Positions 31,860-44,001 of a DNA stretch of 64,000 nt are shown here, in pieces. The stretch spans positions 1,302,001-1,366,000 of the forward strand of contig JAUZTG010000029.1 in assembly GCA_030734395.1 (NCBI GenBank). Direction: 5' to 3'. The position numbers and the translations under genes are program-made. How positions within the stretch are numbered: the stretch's first letter is position 1; every line of letters starts with the position of its first letter. The DNA comes from Sarocladium kiliense. Lineage: Eukaryota; Ascomycota; Sordariomycetes; Hypocreales; Sarocladiaceae. The notes below the pieces were generated by a model that saw only the letters and a list, made by a program, of their open reading frames with translations, was not told the DNA's origin and did not search any database.

Positions 31860-34262
31860 GGTGTCCAGTGTGTCGAACAGGCAGTGGAATCACAATGTTG
31901 AGCGGAAATGAGATAGCAAAGGGCGTCGTGAGCCTTGTGCCAATTCAGCACGTCACCATGTATCGAGAAAGATGGTTGGAAGCTCGACATCTTCTGAGGT
32001 GTTCGACTTTACATATATGGCGCCATTCGCACCAGTTCACTTCACATTCAACGATGGCTGATCGTTCGTCAAAGAGGCCCCGATAGAGGGCGAGAGCGAG
32101 CAAAGGAGGAGCCCTTGGGAATTCGGTGCAACCCAGGACTGTGGCGGTCGGTGATGCGATCTTCTTTGTTCCTCACTTGTTGGCCACAGCACCGTTATCA
32201 TCGGCTGGGAGTGTTGCTTGAATGGGCTCATCGGGGCTCTCGGGAGTACATCGCACTCTCATGGTGCTCGTACAGCCCGTTGATTATACCATATATTTAT
32301 CGTTTTGGAGGCGCCCAACTCGGGACCCATTGTGTTTGCACCCTCTAGAGGCCAAATGGTAGTTCAAAGGTAAACATCATCTTACACTACGAGGCTGAAG
32401 ACATGCCATGTGACATTCGTGGTCGTCTCTTCGCGATTGGAAGGAGATACTGCGGTGCTGGTGCTTGGCGACTGCTTGAAGTCATTGAGCAGAGACTAGT
32501 AGTCCAAACGCCGTCTTGGTGAAAGAATAGCTGCGAGGGCGGCTGAATTAAACGCCGCGTGGAGACAATTCTGGGTCGCGCAACACTCGGTGGCTCTTTG
32601 TCTGCAATCAGGCTAAATGCGACTAGCCGTTCCCTCAGTACTAATCTCCAGTATCGACGCCAGGGAGCCGGTTGGATGAAAGTCAAAGGGAGCAATGGTC
32701 AACGATGAAGGGACGAATGACCTGTGGAGGGGCGAGACGAGGGCCTGCCGGTTCATGACTCGGGAGTAGCAAGACATGGATACTGTTCGCCGCCATGTGC
32801 GTAGTGCTGGGCTGACGTGCATGAAGGATATACACGGAGGGAGGATCGGAGGAATGGTTGCCGCACGCTGCACATGGGGTAAACCAGGGCTGATCGTTGT
32901 GTTGTTTAAGATTCGATGGAGAACAGTCTCGACGTTTAAGGATGCAGTAAGGGGGAAGGGATAGGAAGGTCGTTGAGGCGGGGCAATGGGGGTGGTATCC
33001 CCGTTGGCAGCCGACCATTGGACGGGAGTTGGTGGTTAACTATGGTGGCGACGCATGGTTTCGGATATTTCAAGGCACTTGAAATATCCGCGAGGATGAG
33101 ACGGGTTGGAACCTGTCCTGATCACTGGCTGCAGGTGTGTTTCACTAATTTGACGACGGCTGTTCCGGGTGAGATCTCAGCAAAGGCCCGATTTCTGGCC
33201 TTGGGGGATCTTTCACGAGCAGCTACCCTGTACCTGGGTACCATCACTCCACCAGTCAAATGTGAAGCCTCCCGTTGTGGTGCAGGCTGGCATTGAACCT
33301 TTGGTCTTGTTGACGGTGTCGCTGTCACTTGCCTGGAAACACGGCTCTCGGAGCCCATACAATTATTCCCTTTCCGCTAAGTAGAAATTAAGTGTCCTAT
33401 CGTTCTAGCAAGACACTCTCTCGCTGGTACACACACCTGCCGAGCAGATCCACTACCCAAAACGTTACCTCGTCTCGAGCCTCAGTGCAGTATAAACGCG
33501 CAAATGGGCGTCTGTAGCTCCCCAGGCGACCCCATGAGAACTTACAACCAACCCAATCATCGTCCGTCGCCAGTCACAACAACTGCACACACCTCGGCGA
33601 ATCACCTGTTGGGGATGTTGGTAGTGTGCTTGCTTGCGGCTTCCTGCTTCGCGCGCCAACCGAATCCCACCACGGGACGATAAATTCCCTGCATCCGAAA
33701 AGCATAAAAAAAAAAAAGTGCAGCAGTAATCCCGACACGAGGCTCTACAGTGATAACAGGGCGGCCATCGTTGGTGGAGCACCTCCAAATTCAACCCCTC
33801 CTCTCCTCCTCCTCCGCCTCCTACTCCATGCCCAGTACTAACCTGACTCCTCCTAGATTCCACTTCAAGCGCCGGAGCCTCCCACTCCTTGGACACCCGG
33901 GGGCGCGCTACAGCCGGGTATTATACCTTAGCCACGGTGTGCCACGGTGTACATTATCGTGATGGGCGGCATTGGCACGCAGTAGCTGGTGTCCTGCGCC
34001 GTTGGTGGGTACAACACTCCGGCCGTGACGTTGCCAGGGCCCCCAAACTCCTCCATCCACCGAGTCGTGTCGATGCTCAAGGTGCTCGACGAGGATGGAG
34101 GAGCTGGAGGAAGGGTTGCTGCGGCCATAAATAAATTGTCTTCATCCTGCCCCCCCCAGGAATTTAGGCCTCCATTGAATCCCTCTCCTCCTCCTTCTCT
34201 CTCCCCCTTCTTCACGTATCATTCTTACTCCAACTCTTCTCCGTTCTTCTCCAAGCTTGCGC
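31860..34262. other. Long divergent intergenic region (2.4 kb)
   Basis: Lies between the kinase-like gene start and the aldo-keto reductase. It contains a perfect inverted repeat at 33062-33090, listed separately, and an A-run at about 33706-33717. From about 34140 to 34260 the plus strand is very CT-rich, a likely leader of the reductase gene. No gene was recognised. Confidence 0.45.
33062..33090. repeat. Perfect 13-bp inverted repeat (hairpin)
   Basis: Two 13-base arms, CGGATATTTCAAG and CTTGAAATATCCG, are exactly complementary and separated by three bases (GCA). Such a perfect hairpin is rare by chance in a single kilobase. It lies in intergenic DNA with no adjacent gene end, so it is neither an obvious terminator nor part of a named element. 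Confidence 0.8.
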
Positions 34263-35992
34263 ATGTTCAGGACTTGCCGTCTCGCTACAGCAACTTCAAC
34301 ACCGCGCCTTTTCACCAAAGCTACACGTTCAGCTTTCGCGCCCTCCTCCAAAGCATCACACACAGCTCGACGCACATTCGCAGCCATGGCTTCCCCTACC
34401 GTCAAGCTCAACAGCGGCTATGAGATGCCCCTCGTGGGCTTTGGTCTCTGGAAGGTCGAGAACAACACTGCCGACACCGTCTACAACGCCATCAAGGCTG
34501 GCTACCGTCTCCTCGACGGCGCATGCGGTACGTACCTGGAAATCCCTGCCTGAGCCTGCCACCCCATTCCCAGCGTTACTTCACGCCACTTGCTTCAGTT
34601 CCTCTCCAACTCCCAAGGCAATTGCTCGACAATTGTAGCGGCAGCGTAAATTGGCCCTGTCCTGCCGCCCATCCATCGACCGGCTGCCAACGACGGCCAT
34701 TGTCGTCCCGCAACGCTCTCTGACAGCCGGCTTCTGTCCTCTCGCGGCGGCTGTCGCGCGCACAGGACGCTGTCAGTCAGTCAGGCTGAAGTCTCGAACG
34801 CCGGCAGAAAGGACAGGGAAAATGCGAATTGCGCGCGCGAGTCCCTGGATTGCCCCTCACTTGGCTTTCCTTGGAGCTGCAACCCCACCATCCAAGGATC
34901 ACGGCTGCAGTTGCTCATCATGCCCCGCCTCACCCCTCTCTCGCTTCCACCACGCCCCTCCCTTGCTCCCCCAATGTGCTTTCAGCCTAACCCTCCTCGT
35001 CCAATACCCTGACAACATGACGCTCAATATGACACAAACTCTTCATATGATGTTTACCACGGCAATGCTCAGAGTGACCTCGATGCTGACGGCCTCTTCC
35101 TGCAGATTACGGCAACGAGAAGGAGTGCGGTGAGGGTGTTGCCCGCGCCATCAAGGACGGCCTCGTGAAGCGTGAGGACCTCTTCATCGTCTCCAAGCTC
35201 TGGCAGACCTTCCACGAGGGCGACAAGGTTGAGCCCATCACCCGCCGCCAGCTGTCCGACTGGGGCATCGAGTACTTCGATCTCTTCCTCATCCACTTCC
35301 CTGTCGCTCTCGAATATGTCGACCCCTCCGTCCGCTACCCCCCGAGCTGGAGCGCCCCCGGTGAGAAGCCCAGGTGGTCCAAGGCCACTACCCAGGAGAC
35401 CTGGACTGCCATGGAGGGCCTCGTTGAGAAGGGTCTGGCCAAGAGCATTGGCGTTGCCAACTTCCAGTCCCAGCTCCTCTTCGATGTGCTGCGCTACGCC
35501 AAGATCACCCCTGCCTCTCTCCAGGTCGAGATCCACCCTTACTACCAGCAGAAGGAGCTCGTTAAGATGGCCCAGAACGAGGGCATCTACGTCACTGCCT
35601 ACTCATCCTTCGGCCCTACTGGTTTCATCGAGTGCAACATGGATGAGGCCAAGAACGCGAAGCCACTGATGGAGCACGAGGTCATCAAGGGTATTGCCGA
35701 GAAGGTTGGCAAGACCCCTGCCCAGGTCCTGCTGCGCTGGGCTACCCAACGTGGCCTTGCCGTGATCCCCAAGACCTACCGTGAGCCCATCATGAAGCAG
35801 AACCTCGACTGTGTTAGCTGGGATATCCCTCAGGAGGGCATGGATGAGATCGCCAAGCTCGAGATGAACCTCAAGTTCAACAAGCCCACAAACGTAAGTT
35901 TCACCAGCGATCGCTTTCTGACGCGCCTGCTGTTCCTTGCTAACCACTACTTGCAGTACTTCGAGGCCGAGAACCTTTACATCTTCGGTTAA
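34263..35992 (+). CDS. Aldo-keto reductase, xylose-reductase-like
   Basis: Exons end at 34527, 35106-35893 and 35957-35992. An ATG at 34386 (MASPTVKL) gives 321 residues, the usual xylose reductase length. An in-frame upstream ATG at 34263 would add 41 residues rich in Arg, Ser and Thr, resembling a mitochondrial presequence. The AKR tetrad is present (321-residue numbering): Asp44, Tyr49 (CDYGNE), Lys78 (IVSKLW) and His111 (LIHFPVALEYV). The fold-typical GVANFQ and WATQRGLAVIPK segments follow. The cofactor loop reads IPKTYREPIMKQN, which differs from the IPKSN...R consensus of xylose reductases, so cofactor use may differ. The family reduces D-xylose and other aldoses with NAD(P)H. The first intron is 578 bp (34528-35105), far longer than the others in this window. 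Confidence 0.88.
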
Positions 35993-36265
35993 AGCAATGC
36001 ACATACGGGAATGAAAACGATGTTGGCATGTCTCGGGAGAAAAGGACTGTCCGCCCGATTATTGTCTCGGGTTTGAAGAGCAAGCTAGATACCAAGAATA
36101 GTCTGCCAAAGTACAAAGACAAAATTGAATGACCAAATTAAAGTTTTCCTCAGTGACCCGATGAACCATGCGTGACGCCTTACTAGTGAAGATAGAATAG
36201 ATCAAGTTGGGAGCGAGGAAAGATGCGGTTTACACGTGCACCGTCCTCGCCACACCGCGATACCC

Positions 36266-37530
36266 TCAGACCCTGACGAATGCTGCAAGAATGTAAGCTG
36301 ACGTACGTAACATGCGCTAATTCGCAAGTGAACTTACTTGCGTCGATTTGGCTGACTTGTGGCAAAGCCAACCGCACCTTGTTCCGATAAAGTGCTGGAG
36401 AGCGTAGTTGTAATGGATTGCCCTCAAAATAGACTGTCGTCAGGTCTTTCTTGTCCTTCAACTCTCTCTCAACGTCCGCAAAGTCGCCGATGTGGTTGTA
36501 GCTCGCCCAAAGCTCCTCCAACGCCTCGAGTGGCCCAAGGCCAGCGAGGCTAGAGATCTGGTTGTTGGAAATATCCAAGACCCTCAACTTGAGATTGCGT
36601 TGCAGACCCTCCAGAGATGTGAGTGCGTTGTGAGAGATGTAGAGCTCCTCGAGACTAGGGACAGTCTGAAGGGCAGTCAGATCACTGATCCGATTGGACT
36701 GAATACTGAGAAGCCGCAGATTCGAGAGTTTGTCGAGACCAGAGATTTCCACGATCTTGTTCTTGGCCACCCACAGCTCTTCTAAGTTGACCAGTGTGTC
36801 GAGATTCTTGAGTTCCCGGATTCGGTTGGAACCGAGTTCTAATGATGTAAGCTTGTCTAGACCCTCGAGGCCTTCGATTTTACTGATCTTGTTGGCGACG
36901 AGGAAGAGAGTCTTCAGGTCGTGCATGTGGCTGATGTTCTTGATATGCTTGATCTTGTTGAAGCTCAAATCCAGGATTGATAACTTCGTAAGCTCATCCA
37001 GACCTCGGATATGGCCGATGAGGTTGTCGTAAAGATCAACATCCTCAAGTGTCGCAGCCAAGGTTGCTAAGCCCTCAATCTCTTGAATGTTATTCTGACG
37101 AAGACAAATCCGAACGACCTTTTGAAAGCGCTCGAGCCTCAGAGAGGGAATGGACTTTATCCGAGAGTGGGCGCACATGATCTCGTCTGTGTCCGGGTCT
37201 TCGTCGTCGAGTAAGTCTAGTTGTGCCACATGTTAGCTTTGTGGTCTAAAGTACCATTTTACAGTGCCGGGGGAGGAGGAGGAGCACACCCTCGTCTGGT
37301 TGAATCTCTTCTCCTTCCATGATGTTCTCATCATCTGAGTACTCCGGATCGGACAAGGCTTCCGGGTTGGCTAGGACTGCTGACTTGGGAACCCGCAGCT
37401 TGCCGTCCCAACCCTTGCTGTTCCTCGGGCCGGAGTTTGGCTCGCTCTCGTGGGTCGTCGACGTCGCGGCACTTTCATCTATGGTAAGGGCGGCGGCGGG
37501 AGCATCGTCCTTATCGATCGTTGCAGGCAT
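36266..37530 (-). CDS. SDS22: SDS22, regulatory subunit of protein phosphatase 1, 378 aa
   Basis: Exons 37530-37290, 37216-36338 and a 17-base terminal exon 36282-36266 that supplies TFVRV and the stop. The ATG is at 37528-37530; the frame is open further upstream but begins with GTG. The protein is mostly a regular run of about twelve 22-residue SDS22-type leucine-rich repeats (for example LSILDLSFNKIKHIKNISHM, LYDNLIGHIRGLDEL), preceded by an acidic disordered N-terminus and ended by the LRR cap NKVRLALPQVSQIDAT. Sds22 binds PP1 catalytic subunit (Glc7 in yeast) and controls its nuclear targeting and mitotic activity. Confidence 0.93.
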
Positions 37531-38052
37531 AGCGGCAGTGTGTGTATGCTCGGGGTTCTCGTGCACAGCACAGAGGGGACGCAGTGTTCGTGGCGGAGTG
37601 CGTCGATGTGTCTATCACGAGTTGGCAGGCGCTTTGTTGTTGTCGTAGGTATGGTTGGGTGTAAGTAGAGTAGTAGTCAACAAGAAGGAGGGAGGGGTCG
37701 TGACAGAGTTCGATGTGAAGAGAGTTTTGGCAGGTCGAAGGCTGGATGTTGACGTAGCGAAGTGGGCAGGCAGTTTGTAAATAAGTCGGTCCTGGGGCGT
37801 GATGCTGCCAGAGTCCTGACGACCCCTCTAGGTTGCCCAAAGGTGGGGCGTGGGCGGCGTGTATGCGTAAGTTGCTCTGCTTGGTGACAACCTTCAACCT
37901 CACCCCCCATCTCTACTTGGCATATCCAGGATCCGTCCGTGCTGGAATTGAGACATCCAGAGCACATATCAAGCAAGGTGATCGCTCTTCGCTATGCTGC
38001 TGAGGCATCGACGGCCAACTCACGACGACGATTGACAGGCGTGGTGGCCTCC
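37531..38052. promoter_or_regulatory. Divergent promoter of SDS22 and a membrane hydrolase
   Basis: About 520 bases between the start of SDS22 (minus) and the alpha/beta hydrolase (plus). It must serve both genes. No specific element was recognised. Confidence 0.4.
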
Positions 38053-39293
38053 ATGGCACGAAGCAGGGTCCGGCTGCTCACACGGCAAGCGCAGCGCGAA
38101 GTGTGGGCGTCGGCCAGTTCATGTTGGGCACCACGGCATGTTGGCTTGACGCGAAGAGCACCAGACTTGAGCTTTGGTCGAACAAGCTGTAAGCGTAATT
38201 TGCACATCCCAACAGCCCTAGCACCTCCAGCCATTTTTGTCGGCCTATTCATAACTCTCTGGTGCTGGAAATGCACTATGCTGGTCCTGTTCCAAAACAC
38301 CATCATTTACAACCCTTTCCTACCGCCCAATGCACGGAGTCTCAAAATCTCGGACTATGCCAAACAGTGTGGCGGAATCGTCTGGCGAGAGGAAACTATC
38401 AAGTCACTAGACGGAACTCAGCTTGCGTTATGTGTGAGTGAGGTCGACACACCCATCGCCAAGGTTCCAAAGATCCCCGTGTATATACTATACATGCAAG
38501 GTACTGCAAGAGAAGGGGAACCATGCATGGATCTCGGACTTGCTGACATGTGTCAGGCAACGCATCGTCGCTACCTCCCAGATTGCCGGATTTATCTTCG
38601 GTTCTGCGCAAGGTTCAGGCCTCAGGCGAAGCACTTCAGCTCACGATGGTCTGTGTCAGCTACCGCGGATACTGGAAGTCACACGACAGACCGTCGGAGA
38701 AGGGCATCAATCAGGATACAGAAGCAGCTCTCCGTTGGGTCACCACCCTACATGCCGAGAAGAGCGGCAACAGCACTCGTTGCGAGCCAGTGATACTGCT
38801 CTGGGGTCAGAGCATTGGATGTGGACTTGCCACCAAGCTGGCCGCGAATACCAATACAGCTGTGCAGGCACTAATCCTAGAAACACCCTTCACGTCTGCA
38901 CGGGCAATGCTGCAAGCCCTATACCCCCAAAAGTGGCTTCCTTATCAATACCTGTGGCCATTTCTACGAAATCATCTGGATAGCTGGAGCAATATTGGTG
39001 TGCTGGCGAGCAAGCAACCCATCGGGCAGTTGCCTCACGTATACATGATTGAGGCTGGAAGAGATGAGTTGGTGCCGGCCAGTCACGGCGAGAGCCTTCG
39101 AAAGCGGTGCCTGGAAGTTGGTCTACCACTGAAGCGATACAAGATCCGCGGGGCTCTACACAATGATGCCAGCATACGCGCGGAAGGCAAAGCAGCGATT
39201 GCGCAATCTATTATATCGGCTGCTGTGGCCGCGTCGCCGTCCCGAAAGCCTTGCCCTGTGACAGAAGCCTGGTCACAGCATGCTGAGCGCTGA
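38053..39293 (+). CDS. Membrane-anchored alpha/beta hydrolase (Bem46/ABHD-like), 394 aa
   Basis: Exons 38053-38500 and 38557-39293 join in frame (Q|G) across a 56-bp intron. The start at 38053 (MARSRVRLL) follows an in-frame open stretch that has no ATG. A basic N-terminal region (residues 1-55) precedes one membrane helix (ALAPPAIFVGLFITLWCW, about 57-75). Then comes the LFQNTIIYNPFLPPNAR motif seen in fungal Bem46/ABHD12-13-like hydrolases. The nucleophile elbow is GQSIGCG, with an Asp in EAGRDELVP and His in GALHND near the C-terminus completing a Ser-Asp-His triad. It is probably a membrane-bound (ER or mitochondrial) esterase or lipase. The substrate is unknown. Confidence 0.87.
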
Positions 39294-40504
39294 CGAATGC
39301 AAGAGGCCTTTGCTGCAGTTTCTCATGGATGGTTGCGGACCGGGATGCCTTACCTTGCGGACCTCTGACTACTGTGCGAAGGCGGCCACAGGCCCTGGTA
39401 ATGTGGGTGGTCGGCTACCTCATTCTGAGTCACACCCGTCATCAGAGACTCCGGACTCAGTTGAAACGACCTGTACGAGCTAACACTTTGTCCGGTAGGA
39501 ACAGCCGGGAGCTGGTAAGAGCAACACGAACTCTAACATAAGACCGAGATTCTCATGCCCCTACCGTATCTGGACAACCACCAGCTCGAGCTTCAGCCGT
39601 GTTATGGGTACGTGCACGGTGCCACAGCCTTCCCGCAGAAGCAAGGGGTTGGTGTTAGCTTCCGGCCCTGACAACCCATTACCGTGAATCGACCCCGTAC
39701 TCCGTCTGGAGTTAACCATTGATAACGGAGGTAGGAAGGGAACTCTCTGGCCTATGCCGACGCTCAGCTCGAATGCCGATGAAAGAATGCAGAACTTTGA
39801 CGGCCCTTCGGTCATGACAAACCAGAGAAAAGAGTTAGATTATCAGCTGTTCTGGCATTTTGGGGAGCATGCAAGGCTGCAAGGCTTAACAGACAATCTT
39901 GGTGGATGGTGAACGGCTGCCTCGCGATGGATGCCTGGATGCACGGTGTCGAGACTCGCCACGGCGCCACTAACCCGTCTTAATCCCTGCAATTTGCACG
40001 GGCTACTTCGTTCAGGGCACATTGACCTGGGCCAGGCAATTCCGTCCATTTTAGTATGGCTCAGTCAGGGATAAAGAGAGTCACATGATATCGCGCCAAT
40101 ATCGTGTTTCCACTTAACGCGGTTCCAATCGTCAGACGCGCAAGGATCATGGTCGCCTCGCATGGGGACAAGCTGCCTAAGGAGGGCTCGGCCAAACTCT
40201 AGTATAGCTGGATGGTACTTTTTCCAGGGGCTGAGCCGGGTGATGTAGTATAAAGCGTGAATGAGCCCCCATCGAGCCGCGAGGCTCGTTCCCTAGAGGT
40301 GGCCTTTCATTTCATTTCGGCCTCAGCAGGTAGGTTTGGCCGTTCTGTTTGATGCGACCTTCCTAGCAGCACTTCGAAAACAACAACCGAGAAAGTGTCC
40401 CTCCTTCGATGCACTTGTCCTTCATTTTTCGCACCATAAAACCCTTGGCCGCATGATCGAAGGGTTGGATCGAAACCGGTTCAGTTATAACACAACTTGC
40501 CATC
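39294..40504. other. Intergenic region
   Basis: Between the membrane hydrolase and the BTB gene, both on the plus strand. A small inverted repeat (GAGCC-GCGAG-GCTC) occurs around 40275-40290. No gene or larger repeat was recognised. Confidence 0.4.
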
Positions 40505-41563
40505 ATGTTCAGTCGACGCCAGGACTCATCGAGCAAAAGTTTCTCAGCGACAAACAAGAGCTTTTCCAAAAGCCACAAGCTGTCGAAATCTAGCTCATCG
40601 TTCAGTAAAGACAATGGTGTTCAGAAACGACGCCATGAGTCTCGTCACCAGCGGCGGCCCACCACTTCGTCGACCACGACGACCAGAGGTGACGACGCCA
40701 TGACAAGGTATGCCAAGATATGGATCCCATGGCCTGTTTGTTTGCCTCACTAGATTTTGACGATTTTTCAGTCCTTACAGTTCCGCCTCACCCATCGTTA
40801 CATTGGTCGTTGGCACAGAACAGCGTCTCTTCGCTGCACACGAAGACGTACTTTGCGGCAGTCCTTTCTTCACACACGCCCTACGCAACACGTACTCGGA
40901 TACATCGACGAAGCGCATCGCCCTGCCGGATGAGGAGCCCGAGATCTTTAGTTCCGTTCTCGAGTACCTCTACAAGGGGGACTACTTTCCAAGGCTCCGA
41001 CACAACAAGAGACGTAACTCGTGGGAGCTTGAGCCAGCTACAACTGAGGATCAAGGGACGGTTGAGAGTACAGTTTATCATCGTAGTGTGGAAGGTGACC
41101 TGCTGAAGGACACTGTTATTTATTGTGCTGCCGAGAAGTATGGGCTTGAAGAGCTCAAGAAGCTTGCGCTCCGGAAGCAGGGCCTTCGTAAGTGTCTCCT
41201 CTTAGACTATGTTGGTTCGAATGACTGACTTCTCGAAGAATCGGGCATTCAATGCAGCACCATCTTGACTTCGGCCCGATACGCATATGCCAATACTCCC
41301 GACAACGACTCCAAACTGCGTGCACACTATCTGGCTTTGATCATTCGCTCTCGCAGCACCTTCAAGAGAAGCGGGACAATGCAGTTGGAGATGTACAATG
41401 GTGGCACCCAGCTCTTCTTTGATCTATTTGTCGCCCTCTGTAATCATACAGATGATCTTTCATCTGCACAGTAAGTGCCTGCGCCATTAAACCATCATTG
41501 CCGTCCTTGATCTAATCAAGAGCTTTTGTCAGGGGAACTCCACGCTCCAACCGCCACTTTTAG
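40505..41563 (+). CDS. BTB/POZ domain protein, 293 aa
   Basis: Exons 40505-40707, 40772-41187, 41239-41470 and 41533-41563 join in frame. Residues 1-70 are a Ser/Lys-rich disordered leader. Residues about 72-180 are the BTB fold: IVTLVVGTEQRLFAAHEDVLC (the F-x-H-x-x-x-L start of BTB), SPFFTHALR, IALPDEEPEIFSSVLEYLYKG and, after an inserted charged loop, VIYCAAEKYGLEELKKLAL. The C-terminal helices (ARYAYANTPDNDSKLRAHY, a typical fungal BTB back segment) end in a short basic tail coded by the last 31-base exon. BTB proteins of this size in fungi are mostly uncharacterised, and some serve as cullin adaptors. Confidence 0.85.
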
Positions 41564-41812
41564 GTATTTGCTCTCATTTGTATCATTAGACTGTACAGAG
41601 GTGCGGCGAAAAGCCTGCGTAAGCGGGATTCTGAGGTTACTTGCTAAACAGATCATGCAACTGCATGCTGATCTGGGTGTCTGGGGTTCGGCGTTTTGGT
41701 TCGTGTATCATTAAAATGAAGCTCGGTGAGCAACCCGCAAGAATCCCTGAAATTGAATACCACGTTGTGACAAGATTGCTTGGCTCGGGTCCTCGGATCT
41801 TAAAGGGGCGCC

Positions 41813-43475
41813 TTACACATTTGTACCAGGAAAGGCCCCCTTTTTCGAGAGCACGACGATGCCGCGCTCCCGAGCAATGTAGCCCTTCATTAGATCCTAC
41901 AGGATCAATATGGTCAGCATGATCCTTATCTTTCATCGCTTACAGGACGCTGTTCGTAGGGCCCAGAAATCGCAAGAAGGGTTAGTACCTTGTAGATCAT
42001 GTTTGCCAGGAGGCATTCGACCTCGTCCGCATCAATCACGCTGGTTCTATTACTCATACTTATCGCTGCCTGAAACTCGGCAACTGGGACACGAGTTCGT
42101 CGAACAGGCGCAACATTGGCCTCTTTGGGCTCATCGAAGCCACCCGCAATGAAGACTTTCCTGAGAAGGTTGCGCAGTGCGATATCGCGACTCCTTTCTA
42201 GGATCAAGTAGATGCGTTTCCGCACGAAGAAATCCTCGCCGTCAAGCAATGCCTGGTCAAACCCTCGAAGATCGCCTTGTCGCACGCATTTTGCCAGTGG
42301 CAGGAACAGTCTCTGAAGGCGAGGGAACGGCTCCAGGAAGGCCTGGGTTGGCAGGACGTGACTGGTAAGTAGGCGGCAGGGAATCAGGTAGGTCAGAATG
42401 CGTCTAATCACAAGTAAGCTTCAGCTGGACGCACGCGCATGGCATGGACTGACTCGATGTTGGACCTCTGCTGGGAAAGACACAGATCCCAGGCCTCAGT
42501 AAGGTGTTTCTCGGCCTGCCAATGTGTCAGAATTTGCTTCATGAACATGCTGTGAGTAATGTACCTCAACATAGTTCTCTTCCAAGAAGAAAAGAACACC
42601 TTCGTAATACTTGAATGTGACCCGATGGGACTTTGGAAAGGCCTCCAATGGTGGCATGTCTCCTTTCTCCTTGTATACCGCGAGTGTCTTCAGGATGGTT
42701 CGCGAAAGCGATGCAGAATTCAGCTTGAAGTATGTCTTGAACAACAAGTTGATCACGAAGTAGATGCCCCATTTTCGCGACTCATGCAATTCAGCTCTGT
42801 CTCAATCAGTGTTTGCGTGACTCCTTGGTATGCATGGACGAACCTGTCGTTAAGACAAAGGGTGAAGATGCGCTTGAGTTGCTGCTCGCAATCTCGCAGC
42901 TGGGCTTGCTTCTCTGATTCAGGGTCGAAGTCATCCTGCATCAACGAAGCTCCAGTCGTGGGGAAGCTCGCTGCCCGGGAACGCTCCGCATCCGACCTAA
43001 TGGCAAACAGACGCAAGTACTTGCCGACGACATACAAGCTAGGCACCGTCCATGCTGGGAAGCCGGATTGATTGTATCCCCGTATTAGCATTGAGGTTAA
43101 TTCTTTCCAAGCTTCGTAGACCTTCGTCCATGATGACTGTGGTGAGATTAGAGAGGTTCATCAGGGGCGCATTCACACAGAGAAACTCACCTTGCCACTC
43201 TCCCCGGCAGTGATCTCGCCCAGTGCCTTCCAATATGTTTCGTATACATCGACCCAGCCTTTGATCTCGTCGCCACCAATATTTCTCCGACTCTTGAGGC
43301 TGGTGGTCAGAAAATGCTTGATGTCTGACTTCACACTGTGCAGATTTGTGCTTTCCCGAATTTGCCAGAGGTACCGAGGGTTCGAGGTTGGCGCGATCGG
43401 GGTGAAAGTCCGCGCCAGAGCATATCCATCCTCATTGGCGTATGCCACGGCGAAGCCCTCGAAGAGCTCGTTCAT
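41813..43475 (-). CDS. CSN12: CSN12-like PCI-domain protein, 452 aa
   Basis: Predicted exons: 43475-43191, 43136-42844, 42796-42565, 42515-42466, 42403-41989 and 41896-41813, all in phase. Recognisable family segments are SWTKVYEAWKEL, GFPAWTVPSLYVVGKYLR, ESRKWGIYFVINLLFKTYFK, KSHRVTFKYYEGVLFFLEENY, ILTYLIPCRLLTSHVLP and the C-terminal PCI winged-helix tail LMKGYIARERGIVVLS. Fungal Csn12 is reported with the COP9 signalosome and, like Thp1/PCID2, with mRNA export and splicing factors. The intron between exons 4 and 5 needs a weak donor (AG|GTCCAA), chosen because it alone keeps frame and yields the conserved QQRRILTYL junction. The gene is head to head with RPL20. Confidence 0.9.
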
Positions 43476-44001
43476 GGCCTACAAGCTAGGAGGGGTCTCT
43501 TCTAACGAATGAAGAGGACGACACTGCGTTTACCTTCCCCAGATAAGAGAACCCTGCTTCGTGTATGGTAGATTGGCGAGGTTGGTCGTGTTACTGTCTT
43601 TTAGCAACGACTCATGATGTCGTCGGCAGTCAAAGCTCTCCAGCCTCAGTAAGGGTAGCACGTAGCCTGGGTAATCGAGACTGAGCTGGACTTGGCCTGT
43701 GCCATTGGCCGAAGCCTTTGAGTGGATGGCCTGGGTGGGTTTTTGAGACAAAAGACGCTAATCCCGAAACGATTCCAAGTAATGCAATTCACGTGATCCT
43801 CAGTCGGCCAATCACATTGTGCCGTGGAGCCCTTCGAGGCGTACCCAGCCCACCACTTCCGCACAAAAATTAAATCGGCTGGATCCTCCAACCTTTTGGC
43901 ATCTTCAAGTTTTCGCGATCGCAGGAAGAGCTTGACAACCGTCACCGTAAGTTATCGTCCCTGCATATCACAGATCTGGGACATCACTGACTTTCGTAAA
44001 G
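43476..44001. promoter_or_regulatory. Divergent promoter between CSN12-like and RPL20
   Basis: 526 bases separate the two start codons. The region must drive both the ribosomal protein gene (plus) and the PCI gene (minus). Short frames inside it have no recognised domain and may be 5' UTR. Confidence 0.5.

Noticed and set aside
34651..35133. Plus-strand frame of 160 codons in the reductase intron
   Set aside because: It spans the intron and runs into exon 2 in the wrong frame. Composition is Pro/Ser/Arg/Cys-rich without motif.
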